Shown here piece after piece: positions 43,532 through 55,589 of a DNA stretch of 64,000 bases. The notes beneath the pieces are model-generated. The model saw only the letters and a list, made by a program, of their open reading frames with translations, was not told where the DNA came from and did no database searches. Origin of the DNA: Triglochin maritima (lineage: Eukaryota > Streptophyta > Magnoliopsida > Alismatales > Juncaginaceae); contig OY821777.1 of NCBI GenBank assembly GCA_963682175.1, positions 19,984,001 through 20,048,000 on the forward strand, given 5' to 3'. Every line of letters begins with the position of its first letter. Position 1 is the stretch's first letter. The position numbers and the translations under genes were made by a program.

Positions 43532-45883
43532 TGAAGGGAATGTGTTCTAAAAGTTTTACTTTTAAATGACAATTATTATGAATTGAATGAGAAATCATTT
43601 TGTTCCTTGTTTATGTTATTCGTCTTTTAGAAGTGTTAAGGAAGAGGCTCTTGGTCCTTAACCGTAGAGCTCTAAAAGATATTGGTTTACATAAAACAAA
43701 AGATATTCGCAATCATGGTAATTAACATGGGACATTGATTACCGAGTTAAGATTGTCGTGTTGGTCATACATCATTGTAGCTCTACAAGTGAGTGACAAC
43801 ACGGATACACAAAAGAGGAAAATACTACTTTTGTATACTGAATTGACCTAATAAGTAAAATATTATAGGAATGTGTTTCTGTGTCATTAATATTTTACTG
43901 TGTCCTTGGTCCTTTGATATGAGACTTTTATCCGATCACTTAAGAATTGCTTGATTAGACTAGTGTCTTGAGTTATCGATCAGTGTAGTGCAAAGACATT
44001 AGTTGGTAAAGTATGACTTTCGTTGGAGAAGATAGTTAGTCAAAAGATTATCATTGCCCCTCTTAATTGAGTGATGATATTAGTGGGCCCCTTGATAAAG
44101 CCAAGTTATAATGTGCACAATGTGATTTGAGTTAAGTCACATATTTATAACTAGCTTAAAGAGATCAAGAAATGAATACTAATACAAAGATGACACAATA
44201 CTACTTTGTGTGTATTATTAATATCATGAGGCAAGGGACGGACACAAGTGATGCACTCCATCACTAAGGGGGTGTTTGGTTGGGGGTACCTGGAATGGAA
44301 TGGAATGGATTTCATTCCATTCTGGTGTTTGGTTTGTTTATTTTGGGCCCAAAATTAGAATCCATTCCAGCCCATACCTAGGAATTAGAACCTTACCTAC
44401 CTACCATAGAATGAGAATCTATTCCAGCCTGGTATGAGATTCTCATTCCATTCCATTCCATCTCAGCCAACCAAACACCCCCTAAATGGATCAGGTTTTG
44501 GTTTGAGTGGAATTAAGACATCTAACTAATTGGGAGCTATAATGTGTAGCTAGATACCTCTTATAGCTTGTGATATTAAGCTCTTAATATCACTGCCAAC
44601 TTAGTCTAGATCCTCCTATAGGTCACACCGCAAAACCGGGAAACAAGAAGCTTGATTTTTGGTTCATATGATGTGTCGGGTTTCTTATAGAAAATATGAC
44701 ACATGTGGTGAATAAGTAAAATCAATTATGTTGTGATATATAACATAATTAGAATCATGATAAATTCATATGAGATACATATATTATGGGGTGCAATAAT
44801 TAATTGTTGCATAGGATAATATACTGCATAAGTTGTGTATTTGCTAAAACCCCCTAAAGTTCAAATTTTGTTGGAAATAAATCCAAAATTTGAAAAGGCA
44901 AAATCGGGGAAAAGTTCGGTAATCCGTTATGGTTCGGTCGACCGAAGGTTCTGTGGATCGGTCAACCGAACGTGGAACGGATGGTCAAAATTGATTGACC
45001 GAACTTGACAAAAGTGCCTGGAATTCTGGATCGGTATTCCAAACCAGGAACGGTCGACCAAACAATGTCCAGTTCCGATATTTTCGGTTAACCGAATGGC
45101 ACTCGGTTTTAGACGTGGGTTCGTCCGATCGGTTAAGGAGAATTTTTCTCCTTAAGAATCGGTCGTCCGTCTAATGCACGGTAAACCAAACGTGACATAT
45201 TCGGTTAACCGAGTGTGACTCGGTAAACCGAACCCGATCGATTTTCTGCCATTGATAATTAAGAGATTAATTTGATCGATGGTTGGATTAGCTCCAAACT
45301 TGGTCAAACGTTTTGTGGATGCATGTAATGCATTATGGAATTAGTTTGTGAGAGAAAATGTCAAGAAAACATGGCTTAAGAATAGCCATGATTGAGAGTA
45401 AGATTGGAGCCTATAAATAGGTCCTTATTCTCCTTAATTATGTTAGATGTTTTCTAATTATTTTCTCTCCTAATGCACCACAAAAAGCCACGAAAATTCT
45501 CTTAGTTTTCTAAGTCTTTGGAAGGAGAAATCTCAGAGATTAAGGAAGGGGTTTGTAGCTACATTCTAAGCTAGTTTGGAGATTGATTGGCTAGCTCCTT
45601 TCTCTCTAACCTTGTTTAGGGTTTTGGTGAACACTAGGAGGCATCCGGCGCAACGAGAAGCGACGATCGTCATCCTCAACGTCTCCAGATCATCAAGACG
45701 TTTTAGAGAACTTCTAGGTATGAATTTCGGAGTCCCTTGTGTTTGTTTTAATAAAGTTTTTGAAACTAGTTATTGAAACAAACTGATGCATGTATGAAAT
45801 AAATCATAGAAAATTGTAATTGATCTTTATTGTGCATAAAAAATTCGAAAATATATATGTGCAATTAAACTAGAAACCAAACA
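43532..45883 (+). repeat. Copia-B 3' LTR with a MITE insertion
   Basis: It matches the 5' LTR at 36828-38937 almost base for base apart from a 215-bp MITE and a few short indels near 43690 and 44220. U3 P2 motifs and the TATA box (about 45414) are kept. Confidence 0.92.
44268..44482. mobile_element. Tourist-like MITE (PIF/Harbinger type)
   Basis: The 215-bp insert has 16-bp perfect terminal inverted repeats, GGGGGTGTTTGGTTGG and its complement. The 3-bp target duplication TAA lies at 44265-44267 and 44483-44485. The 5' LTR of Copia-B has the empty site (CACTAAATGG). GGAATGGAATGG and CCATTCCATTCC stretches extend the palindrome inward. TAA duplications and the GGG-rich ends fit PIF/Harbinger MITEs. 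There is no coding capacity, so it would move only with a transposase from elsewhere. Confidence 0.93.
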
Positions 45884-45888
45884 CAAAA

Positions 45889-46049
45889 ATAGACTAAACA
45901 CAACCTAATACATGACCTGCCAAAGTCTTAGCGGATCCAAACCAAAACCGACCGCGAATTGGCGGTCTATATTGTCTGGATCCGGGCTGGTTTTGGTGTG
46001 TGGTTGTTTGGCTTTGGTGTGTGGTTGTTTGGTTTTGGTGTGTGGTTTA
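45889..46049 (-). repeat. AthG-3 3' LTR, second part, ending in a triplicated 21-bp unit
   Basis: It continues the LTR after Copia-B to about 46006, including a P1 copy at 45952-45969 (GACCGCGAATTGGCGGTC). A 21-bp unit with core GGTGTGTGG is present three times in tandem (45989-46009, 46010-46030, 46031-46049). The right LTR has one copy near 54091. The rest of the LTR is missing; inverted leader sequence follows at once. Confidence 0.85.
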
Positions 46050-46690
46050 GATTATGACTCCAAAATGCTACTAAGGAGGGGTCATCCCATATAAGATAAT
46101 GTGGGGGATTTCATCACCTTTCCCTTCACCCCAAAAACCACACTAATAAGGAGTCTAATTTTAAAATCAAGTAGACATTGGCCCTATGGATTTCGGGCGC
46201 ATTAGGAGAGTGATCTGGTCCCGACCGTCATGGCATGATCGGTGTTGCCCACTCTGTCGATAGTAGGAGAGACGAGATCTCTAGATCTTGATTCACTTGC
46301 TGGGCTTTGTGGTCCTCGTCGTAGGGAGGTGAGGCGTGTTGAGGCCGTGTGATCTCGCAGTTAGGCGTCGTCTAGCTGTAGGGACCTATAGCGACCATAT
46401 GACTGTTTGAACCTTGTCTGCTTGTGTGCTTCTACCTGTACCCACCCGCCATAGCATAATGACTTCTTCCTTCTCTCCTGAGTCATTCCCTCTCTTCTAT
46501 ATCCCTCTGTTTTCTCCTTTACGCACATTTTTTGTTTTAAAAAAAGTTTTGGTTTGTGTTTGCACCTTTGTGCATGCGTGTGTGGGCACGAGACGAGAGT
46601 GGCCGTTTGACGAGGCGTGTCGTCAACCCTGCTTTGGTAGTCGATTTTTTGATACCTCCCTCCTTTCGTGTTGCACATAGTCCGAGTTCA
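46050..46690 (+). other. Inverted leader portion within AthG-3
   Basis: The sequence is homologous to the reverse complement of AthG-1 from about 14118 down to 13478. It includes the CTACTAAGGAGGGG stretch and the block near 46240 (GTTGCCCACTCTGTCGATAG). The PBS side is absent. It leads into the gag start at 46691. Confidence 0.8.
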
Positions 46691-49678
46691 ATGGCTGCTC
46701 ATTTCCGCGAGGAGGAGCAGTTGCTGGACCCACCTGTGCTTCCTGTTCTTCCTGTTGTGGTGCCATACCTCTACGTGATCGATGCTACCCGAGTCGTACC
46801 ACTCTACCCTCATGCATCGTATTTCCAGAGGCCAATGGGAACCACTTTGAGGTTAAGCCTCAGTTTATTTCCATGCTCCCTCACTTCACTGGGAATGGTG
46901 ACCCCTATATCTTTCTCAAGGAGTTTGAGGAGGTCTGTGCTATGTTCAAGCTGGAAGAACTTAGCACAGACTCCATCCATCCATGTACAACAACCAGGCG
47001 AATGCGTTTAGGACTTGGGATGAATTTCAATATGCATTTCTCAAAAAGTACTTTCCAAATCATCGGACTAAAAATTGAGGAATGAAATCAATTCGTTCTA
47101 TCAACTTGAGACCGAAACATTTCACGCATATTTAGAGAGATTCAAGGAGCTACTATCCTCATGCCCTCACCATGACATCGAGTTGTGGCTCCTTTGTCAG
47201 ATTGTCTACGAGGGTCTTCACATCCCGTCCCGAACGCTCCTTGAGTCCATGTGTCAAGTAGAGTTCTTAGGAAATGATGAAAGGGAGGCATGGGCCCTCC
47301 TAGAAGACCTCACTGAGAAAACCATGCAGTGGGAGAGTGTGAGGGAATCCCCGGCATCATCTAGCATAAGAGCGAGGATCGTAAATGCAAACTCGAGTAG
47401 ATCAGGTACCGCATTTACTTTCAATACCACTACGGCCACTGAGGAGCGCGTGGTGTCCTTAATGCGTCGTATGGATTCGATTGGGCACTAAAATCAACAA
47501 GGTGCACCTCATGTGTCTACATCTGGTCCAGTTCCCTGTCATTCATGTGGTAGGATAGGTCATGTAGGAAGAGAGTGTGCGTCTACTCCACCTGAGATGG
47601 AACGTGTCAACGCCATCTATGATAGAGCTAGGAATGACCCATACTCATCATCTTATAATCCCGGATGGAGGAACCACCCAAATTTTTCATGGAACCAAAA
47701 TAATGCCCCGGGTGGTCCTTCAAACTCTTCTCGACCACCTAACCAATCATACCAACCTCCCAGGCATGCTCATTCATATCAGCAACCCCAAGTTCCAAGC
47801 ACCAATCCACCAGGTTTCCCAAATTCTAACAACTTTGAAACCCGGTTTAATTCGCTTGAGAACTTCACTCGTGGACTTGAGAACTCTGTGAAAATTTTCA
47901 TGTCATCCACAAGTCAAGTTCTCACATCAAATCAGCAGACCATCAAATCTCTAGAGCTTCAGATGGGCCAATTGGCTCAGTTTGTACATGAAAGAGAGAG
48001 AGGGTATTTGCCTAGCCAGCCTGAGGCTAACCTCCGCCTGTACCAGCAACAACACATGAAAAATGAAAATGTGGTACCGCGGGGGAGGCAAGTGAACCAT
48101 GTGGAGGAACTTGTTCACCATGTCAATTCCATTGTGACCTTAAGGAATGGAAAACAGGTTGACAATCACATTTCCTTGCGACAACCACCACCATCTATGC
48201 ATCCCCTTAGTGGTAATCGTGGTGAAGAAGAGGCTGAGGGTGAGGCTAATACACCAACGCCTCCTTCTCAGACACTGCCGAAAACCTACCTGCCAAAAGC
48301 TACTTATCCAAGTAGGTTAACCAAAAAGCAGAGTGACACAATGGACAAGATATTAGAGGTGTTTAAGCAAGTTAAGGTTAACATCCCCTTGTTGGATGTC
48401 ATCCAACAAATACCTCAATATGCCAAAGTGTTAAAAGATCTCTGCACAACCAAGAGGAAGACCAATGTTCCTAAGAAAGCATTCTTGGCTGCAAATCTAA
48501 GCTCACTTTTGTCCAATCCCACCTACAAAAATACAAGGACTCTGGGTGTCCTACTATTTAGTGTACGATAGGAGACACTAGCATGAGTAATGTATTGCTT
48601 GATATAGGATCGGCGGTCAACCTCCTCCCATTTTCTGTTTATCAACAGTTGAACTTGGGAGAATTGAAACCAACTAAGATCACCCTCCAATTGGCGGATA
48701 GATCCATTCGTATTCCAAAAGGGATTATCGAGGACGTACTTATCAAAGTTGGAGATTTTATATTTCCAGTCGATTTTGTCATCGATACCAATCCTGTTGC
48801 GAAGACCCAATCTCAAATACCTTTGATTTTGGGTAGACCATTTCTGGCAACCTCCAATGCCTTAATTAATTGTAGAAATGGTCTCATGAATCTCTCATTC
48901 GGTAACATGAGTGCCGAGTTTCATGTGTTCAACTCTGGTAGGCAACAGGAGCCCATGGATCAACCTTTAAATCTCAATCTCATTCGCCAATTAGAGAAAG
49001 CACCACAAAATCAACGAACACCCCTAACACCAATGCAACCTATTGAGAATGTTTGTGGGCCCAGCGAAAACTCATTGCATGTCTTTGCAATGCAACAGAG
49101 TGAGCTGGCATAAAACATGAATGTCCAACGGGAGTGTTCGTTACATGATTCAGTTGAGACCATTAGTGAGGGGGACACACCTCATCATATGCCCATTCCA
49201 GAAGGTGCTGTCACCCCGTGTCCCAGGGCTATTGAGCCCTTTGAGCTTCAGATTGACTCCAACAAGAACCCACCTTCGACCGAGCTTATGTTTGATGATC
49301 TAAATGATGGTGGGAGGTCCTTGTTGGATGCCTGGGGGAGAAGCACCATTCTTAGTGATACAGGTCTGCTGCATCCATCGAATGAGCTTGAGGAACTCAT
49401 TCCGATGCACCCACCTATTGGTTGGAGGGTTTGTTCGATGAGCAACTAAACCATGTGAGGCAACACAACTTCACTCATTCATGTTGCCTACACCCAACCA
49501 ATATCATGAGGGGTTCGAGTCTTTCAGCTTTGACCTTTCACCCCTCATGACACCTCAGAGTACCAGTGAAGTTTGCCCAACTCGGCAAGTCTCTGGTCCT
49601 CATAACTCGATGTTCTCATTTGATGTTCCTTCACAAAATGATTATCAGAATATCTTTGTTGATGTATATATCTTGTAA
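46691..49678 (+). pseudogene. AthG gag-protease frame, plus strand, inside AthG-3
   Basis: MAAHFREEEQLLDPP opens at 46691. The gag core breaks near 46760 and 46980. It resumes KLRNEINSFYQLETETFHAY and SMCQVEFLGNDEREAW, so it lacks the TGA seen in AthG-1 and AthG-2. The zinc knuckle is CHSCGRIGHVGREC. The 47513-48571 run is open for 352 codons, then shifts near 48530. The protease region with VLLDIGSAVNLLPF and ILGRPFLATSNALINCRNG follows from 48583. The extension continues to FSFDVP and reads through to 49678. No RT follows. Product inactive. Confidence 0.9.
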
Positions 49679-51226
49679 AACATAAAAAAAATAAAAAAAG
49701 CGAGTGATAAAAGACTCCATGAGCGAGCATTGATTGTTGTCGGCCCCAACCCTTGTGTACTTGGGCCCCATTTCTTTCACGTATTTGTCTCCCTTATTCA
49801 GTATCTCACAGGTTTTGAGGGAATTCAGGTTTGTGTCCATCACTATAACCATGAACTTCCTGTTGCACTTCATGTTGGTGAGATCTTCCCTTTTTCATGC
49901 ATAAATCCATGTAGTATCATGCTCACACTCATTGACGACAATGCATGAAGTAGGTGTGGGGGGGTGCGTTACGTGTGTACATAGTCGAGTCATTTTCCTT
50001 TGATTTTGTTTTCTTTTGTTTGTACTGCTAGGGTCATGTTAGTGTGCTGCATTTAATATTGATATATATGCTTGCCATGATTCTTGGGTGACTTGTCTTC
50101 TTTTGCTTGCCTAGTGCTTTAAAATTTTCACATTTCTTTCAAAATCTTCATGTGTTTGCGAAAGAAAATGTTTTGTGGGTTTTGCATATGTTTGGCATGT
50201 GCAAAACCGTTGAGAGGCAAAGTAAAAGAAAGCTCCCAAAATTGTCTTGAACATCATGCACTAGGATACCTAGTATACCGGCTTTTGGTGTTATTGAGTC
50301 ATTAGGATGCACCCCGGTTTTCCCTCGGGGGGCGAGTAATCATAGGGTTTCAGTACTCAAACATTTAAAGAAGTCCACCCTAAACCTAGTGAGTAAATAA
50401 TTCATGTCAGTTAATATAAGGAAATTTGTTGTAGTCAAGGACCCTTTAAATCTTGTTGTGAGACATTAAGTGTTGGGGTTTTGGTTCATGTGTAGATAAG
50501 AAATAAGTGAGTAGGTGTTCTCTCTTCTCGCATGGCTCCTATGACTCGGGAAATTAGGTCTGAGGGGACTTTGTGCCTAGTGCTTTCAAGTCATCTGACT
50601 TGGGATGCACCGACCGAACTGCCGTTACACGGGTAGTAGAGATTTCCCTATGTGGAGATTTGGGGAAAAGTGTACGTGATAGTGCAAATCCTCATAGGCA
50701 ATGATGCACGAAACCTTACCTTGGGAGAATGAAACTCTAACTAGAAAGAAAAAGAAGAAAAGAAAAAAAGTAAGAAAAGAAACAAAAAGAAAAAAAAGTA
50801 ATGCAAATAAGAACCTTAATGGACCTTACACTTTGTATCACTTGAGGATGTTGAGGTTGTCCATGTCTTGCACTTAAGTCTTAATTAACTTTCACGAATG
50901 ATTCATTAGGCTATGTGTGTGGACTGATTACAAATATAGAGTCGGCCCGTAGTATTACTGCGTCCCATGATCAACAGAATATGTTCAACGAGTCGTGTAG
51001 CTAGATTGAATAATGCATCTTTGTTCGGATTTTGTGGGTGTATCCGCTGAAAACCCTCAGGAGACAACACTCATCCTCCTTGGAGACAAGGATGTTTAAT
51101 GGCTTGTTGCACGTGCTAAGTGCAACCGTGATTCCTACGAAAGTGAGTTAGGATTTCTTGTTTTTCGTATGCTTTTCTCTTTCTTTGTTTTGCTCGGGAC
51201 TAGAAAAAGTTAGTTGTGGGAATATT
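49679..51226 (+). other. AthG 3' non-coding region, plus strand
   Basis: It is homologous to AthG-1 8936-10492 in reverse. The internal polypurine-like tract TAGGTGTGGGGGGGTG is at 49951-49966. The terminal tract, weakened to GTTAGTTGTGGGAATATT, lies just before the LTR at about 51209-51226. No gene is seen. Confidence 0.78.
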
Positions 51227-52617
51227 TGATTGACATCATTTCATGCATACATTTGTGTCTTATATCCGTTATCTTTCACCTAAACAATGCTACGTAACGA
51301 GTTTTACATTTGAATTTCAGAAATAAATAGGTTTGAGGAGAAGAAGCATAAAAGGACCTAAAGGCTGGAAAAATGACTCATTTGAGAGACTTAGGGACTA
51401 AGATGCAAGGGAGAAGAACCTGAATGTAACCTCAAAGGACCAATGAGCAAATGAAGAAACTCCACACCATCATTAGAAGTATTTTGGCAATTAGATTCGG
51501 GACGACCCTCCTATAACCAATCCGAGTGCACCCCATGTGACGAATTGAAGAAATATAGAACATATCCGAAAATGGGTCGGATCCAGGAAAAAGTGACCGC
51601 CAATTAGCGGTCCAAGACCGCCAATTCGCGGTCCATTTGTGTCTGAATCCGACTCGATTTCTCCAGAACTTGGGTTATGTATTTATGTGTATTATGGGAA
51701 GGTTTTATTAGTCCCACATCGGGGGATTGTCCCCGATTACCTTTTTCTATGGTTATAAATAGAACTCCTCCTCCTCCTTTTGTATTCACCCATTGCTTGG
51801 TGGCATTCCCTCTACTTGGAGTAAGCGTTGAAGCAAAATCTCAAGGTTGAGAAGAATGCTGCTAGTGATGTGAATCATTTAATAAAATAATTTTTCCATT
51901 ATTTTGTTCTTATGTTTTTCTTTATGCATGTTTAGTTTAGTTTTATTTCTTTGATTGTAGGCTAAAGTAGTTAGAATGTTTCCTTTCTTCTTTAGTTTAA
52001 TTGTTAGAATAATGTGTAGTGAGTAGATCCATCTCTGTTTGGGGGTGGAGATGATGTTCATACATGCATTAAAGAATGGATACGAATGCTTTATATTTTG
52101 ATTGAGTTGATAAATGTGAATGTATGCTTGCTTGTTAGAGTAGAATACTACACTTGATGGGTTTTGCCACACATCTTAGACACCTCCCATGCTTGTTTAG
52201 GTTCTGTAATAACCAGCTTGTGTATACGAATGTTAATCAACTAGGTTAGTGAATGGATTGATAGGTTTTGCCATAACCTTTAGATACTTCTTATGCATGA
52301 AAACACTACCTACATTTGTGCCTATAGAATGCATTCTTCACCATCTTTTTACATGTGTGCACACACTCCACCCCTAGGGGTCTTTCTCTTCTTGATTCCA
52401 GCTTAGTTTTACATTCTTTTAGTTTTGATTTGAAGTAATCTTTAGTTGCTTTACTTTGTATTTTTCTTCTTAGTAGTTTAGTGTAGTGTAGATTAGAATA
52501 GGCAAACTCTTCTCCGTTTTTGTTGCCACTTGATTTCTGAAAAACCAGAGGCTACTCACCTCCGTGAAGATCCACCCGTACTTGTCACCGCTTCAACGCG
52601 GCCGTGCACTTGCGGTA
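51227..52617 (+). repeat. AthG LTR in plus orientation, missing its last 25 bp or so
   Basis: It begins TGATTGACATCATTTCATGC. TATA lies near 51754. Paired P1 palindromes are at 51595-51633. U5 reaches CCGTGCACTTGCGGT, but the expected AT-rich terminal bases ending CAACA are absent, and minus-oriented leader sequence follows immediately. Confidence 0.87.
51595..51633. repeat. Pair of P1 palindromes, 21-bp phase, in plus-oriented AthG LTR
   Basis: GACCGCCAATTAGCGGTC (51595-51612) and GACCGCCAATTCGCGGTC (51616-51633), 3-bp gap. Here the pair sits in U3, whereas AthG-1 and AthG-2 have only a single U3 copy. Confidence 0.87.
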
Positions 52618-53051
52618 TTCAAAAATGTAAAGCAAAGAAAAGACAAATGCGTGCAAGGTCTTTAAATGATGCATGACCTAGATGTCAATCAATCTACTTT
52701 TATGCTTTGAGTTTTAAGGTCCAAGTTTATTAAAGGGGATTGATTGTTAATCTGGGAGCAAAGTACAAGTCACAACATGCAAGATTGAGCTCCCAGACCA
52801 CTAAATGAACAAACAAACAACCAGAACAAATATTGGAGAAAATAGAGCTCACCAGACCGCCAATTGGCAGTCCCAGACCGCTAATTGGGCGTCAATGTGG
52901 TGGGTTTCTGCCTCCAATTCCTCCAGTCGCCTCCCCATGACCCTGAGGATCCTTGAATCAGATCAAAACTAAAAAAGAAAAATTAAAACCACTCGAATTG
53001 TCCAAACTAAAGTCTGGACAGAACACCTCCCCGACAACGGTGCCAAAAACT
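52618..53051 (-). other. AthG-3 5' leader remnant with decayed PBS
   Basis: It is homologous to AthG-1 from about 14247 to 14682. The primer binding site at 53028-53045 differs from the tRNA-Asp site at two positions. Paired P1 units lie at 52855-52893. The leader ends abruptly against the plus-oriented LTR. Confidence 0.82.
52855..52893. repeat. Pair of P1 palindromes, 21-bp phase, in AthG-3 leader
   Basis: GACCGCCAATTGGCAGTC (52855-52872) and GACCGCTAATTGGGCGTC (52876-52893), 3-bp gap, at the same place in the leader as in AthG-1 and AthG-2. Confidence 0.85.
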
Positions 53052-54442
53052 TGATTAAATGTTTTAATTAACCGCAAGTGCACGGCCGCGTTGAAGCGAT
53101 GACAAATATGGGTCGATCCACAGGAGGTGTGTCGACTTTGGTTAGTTCAAAGGCGAGTGGGAAAGAAAGGAGAGAAAGATTGATTAAACTAAACTACACT
53201 AAACTAGTAGCAACAAGGAAGGAAATGAAAACACAAAACGAACTAAAACTAAGCGACTAATAAAAGAAGATAGAAATAAGGAATGGAAAACCCCTAAGGG
53301 GTGGAGTGTGTGTACAAATGAAATAAGAAGTGTTGAAGGCATACAATAAGCTCAAGTGTAGTAAGTGTTTGTAATGGATAAGAAGTACCTCATGACAACA
53401 CCTATCATTCAAAGAACTAACCTAAGTGATTAATATGAGCATGACAAATTTGTTATTAAGAACCTAAGCAAGCATGGAATGTACCTAAACATTATGACAG
53501 AAAACATCAATTTAAGTGCTCTCATTAATTCAAACAAGCATACTAACATTTCTCACATACAACAATGTTTAGCATTCATTCCATCTAAATAACATGTATA
53601 AACATCTACTCCACCCCCAAAGAGGATGGAACTACTCACTAATCATTACACTACAACCTACATTAGCAAAATTCAACATTCTAATTAAAGGAAATTAAAC
53701 TAAGGAAGAAAGGAATATTAAAGAAGCTAATTGAAAGGAAAGTAAAACTAAACAAGCATGCAAGAATTAAAGACAAAATTAAAAGAAACTAAGAACAATT
53801 ATTTTATTTACATGACTCACATTACAAGTGACATTCTTCTCCACCTTGAGTTTTTGCTTCAAGACTTTTACTCCAAGTAGAGAGAATGCTACCTAGCAAT
53901 GGGTGACTACAAATGAGGAGGAAGAGTTCTATTTATAGCCATAGAAAAAGGTAATCCAGGACAATCCCCCGGTAAGAGACTAAATGTATACCAAAACTAG
54001 ACTAAACACAACCAAATACATGACCCGCCAAAGTGTTAGCGGATCCGGACCAAAACCGACCGCCAATTGGCGTTCTATATTGTCTGGATCCGGCCTCGTT
54101 TTGGTGTGTGGTTGTCTCGCTTCATTTCTTCATGTTTGATGCGTCCGAGTAGGTTGTTGGAGCTCAGGACCAAATCGAATTGCCAAAATACTCGTGATGA
54201 TGGTGTGAAGTTTCTTGATTTGCTCCTTGGTCCTTTGGGCTTACATCCGGATCCTTCCCTCTTGCATCTCAGTCCCCAAGTCTTGCAACTCAGTCCTTTT
54301 GCTTGCTTCTAGGTTCTTTGATGCCTCTTCTCATAATCCTGGTTATTCCTAAAACTCACACATAAAACTCGTTATGTAGCATTGTTTAGGTTCAAGATAA
54401 TGGATATAAGACACAAATATATGCATGATATGATGTCAATCA
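53052..54442 (-). repeat. AthG-3 5' LTR
   Basis: This 1391-bp LTR begins TGATTAAATG and ends CAATCA in window sense. It has a TATA box near 53930 and a P1 copy at 54058-54075 (GACCGCCAATTGGCGTTC). The final Chromo-1 LTR bases follow it. Confidence 0.9.
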
Positions 54443-54498
54443 ATCCCCATCCAACCCACCTCCTCCAACAATATCCTAAGAAGGGTAGGGACGTGACA
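54443..54498 (-). repeat. Last bases of the Chromo-1 5' LTR
   Basis: ATCCCC followed by GAAGGGTAGGGACGTGACA matches the outer end of the 3' LTR at 31693-31747. TCATG (54499-54503) is the target duplication. Confidence 0.88.
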
Positions 54499-54503
54499 TC
54501 ATG

Positions 54504-55589
54504 TCTTGTAACATCCTAGATTCCACGGTCGTATCTAGCATCAAAATTACTTTTAAGAGAATAGTTCTAGTGACCCGACATTCTGTGGATATGTCGATTG
54601 GAATCTCGCTTTGGGTCAACCACAGAAACATCTACTAAGTCCACAAGCCCCTCTCTCATGAGATTGTCCAAAGTTAGAATACTATTGGTTACTGCCAACC
54701 AAAGGAAGACTTCAACCTTCAATAGGCATTTGCTCATGAAAATATATTTCCATGTTTAAGCCCCTGATACTCCCAAAGTCAGTTGAGGGATTTAATTGCA
54801 TAAAAAATATTTAGAGATAGAAACCAAATGGCTTCAGTGGTTCTTACTATTAGTCTAAGATAGTTATGGTACCAATGATTTGTAATATGTCTACATTTGA
54901 AATTGATTTAAAAAACCCATTTAGAAAGGGGACCATAGATAGGTGTTTATGATCATTGCTCATAAGTCATATTAGGATAGCCCAAAATACTATGGTTTTT
55001 TAAGGCAAATTGCATTATTCTAGAAAATATAGTTTTCAATCCGAGTGTTTGGATCGCTCTGAATAATATATTATAAATATGCATTTTTTTTGAAAACATG
55101 TTTTTCAAAAAAGAGGTACTACCTCTATATTTGTGTGAAATGCGTTGTGTCTCTTCTTCCTTCTCTAATTCTTATGAAACTTGTGATATTACGAAAAATA
55201 CATTTTTTTAGTTAGACACATTGTTACGTCTGATAATATATTTTTAAAATACATTATTTGAATTTGATGCATTCTTGGAAATGCATTTTTTAAATCAAAT
55301 ATATAAAACCTTAAAATACTCAAACGTGGCCTTGGTCGAGCATTTACCAAATGTATCTGGGATATCACGAGAAAGATTAAATGGATTCTTGAGAAACCAT
55401 AAAGGTACATTCTATGAAAACTCTTATAAGAGAGAAAATAATGATACTTTTAATGTAGAGACAAATCAATAACAATTGAAAATCATCCCTGCTTTCTAAG
55501 TTGTCGTTCATCTGTAAAAAACCAAAGAGATAGAGTTGGATCTTGATGGCTTCTTTAATCTAATCTAAACTACTCTACCAATAATGGAT
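54504..55589. other. AT-rich unassigned sequence
   Basis: About 1.1 kb without a credible frame. Small frames of 65-73 codons at 55189-55472 overlap on opposite strands and look random. The TTGTAACATCC at 54507 resembles chromovirus LTR termini, so the left part may be an older LTR scrap. Nothing else was recognised. Confidence 0.5.

Larger units (their letters stand above)
36828..45883 (+). mobile_element. Copia-B: Ty1/Copia element, nearly full length but inactive
   Basis: CAAAA duplications (36823-36827; 45884-45888) and LTRs of 2110 and 2352 bp bound it. The LTRs begin TGAAGGGAATG and end AAACA; the extra length of the right one is mostly a MITE. The interior runs gag, zinc knuckle, protease, integrase, RT, RNase H in standard Copia order. 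A tract reading AACAAGTGGGAGAT abuts the 3' LTR. Key active-site residues are lost in protease and integrase, and stops are frequent. The LTRs are very similar, so it is younger than the LINE. Confidence 0.93.
35884..54442 (-). mobile_element. AthG-3: AthG element with inverted interior and nested Copia-B
   Basis: The outer LTRs are in minus orientation, with ATCCCC just outside each end (35878-35883; 54443-54448). The left LTR is split by Copia-B and stops early near 46049. The right LTR (53052-54442, 1391 bp) has a PBS and about 430 bp of leader. Between them a leader-gag-protease-3' LTR block (46050-52617) points the other way. An inversion, a failed self-integration, or a second element inserted tail-to-tail could explain this. 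Confidence 0.82.
29784..54498 (-). mobile_element. Chromo-1: chromodomain Ty3/Gypsy element, truncated, with nested insertions
   Basis: TCATG duplications at 29779-29783 and 54499-54503 bound it. Its ends are TGTAACATCC on the left and GGGACGTGACA on the right. It is transcribed on the minus strand. The full 3' LTR is on the left. Pol runs from a protease tail through RT, RNase H and integrase to a chromodomain. Gag, most of protease, the PBS and the PBS-side half of the 5' LTR are deleted, so pol joins mid-LTR near 34850. AthG-3 lies in the 5' LTR remnant. Chromodomain and pol order place it with the chromoviruses, probably Del/Tekay-like. Confidence 0.9.

Noticed and set aside
46691..49678. 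Interpretation as an endogenous virus or functional gene
   Set aside because: The domains are retrotransposon gag and retropepsin with Athila-type LTRs, no envelope is present, and the frame is broken.
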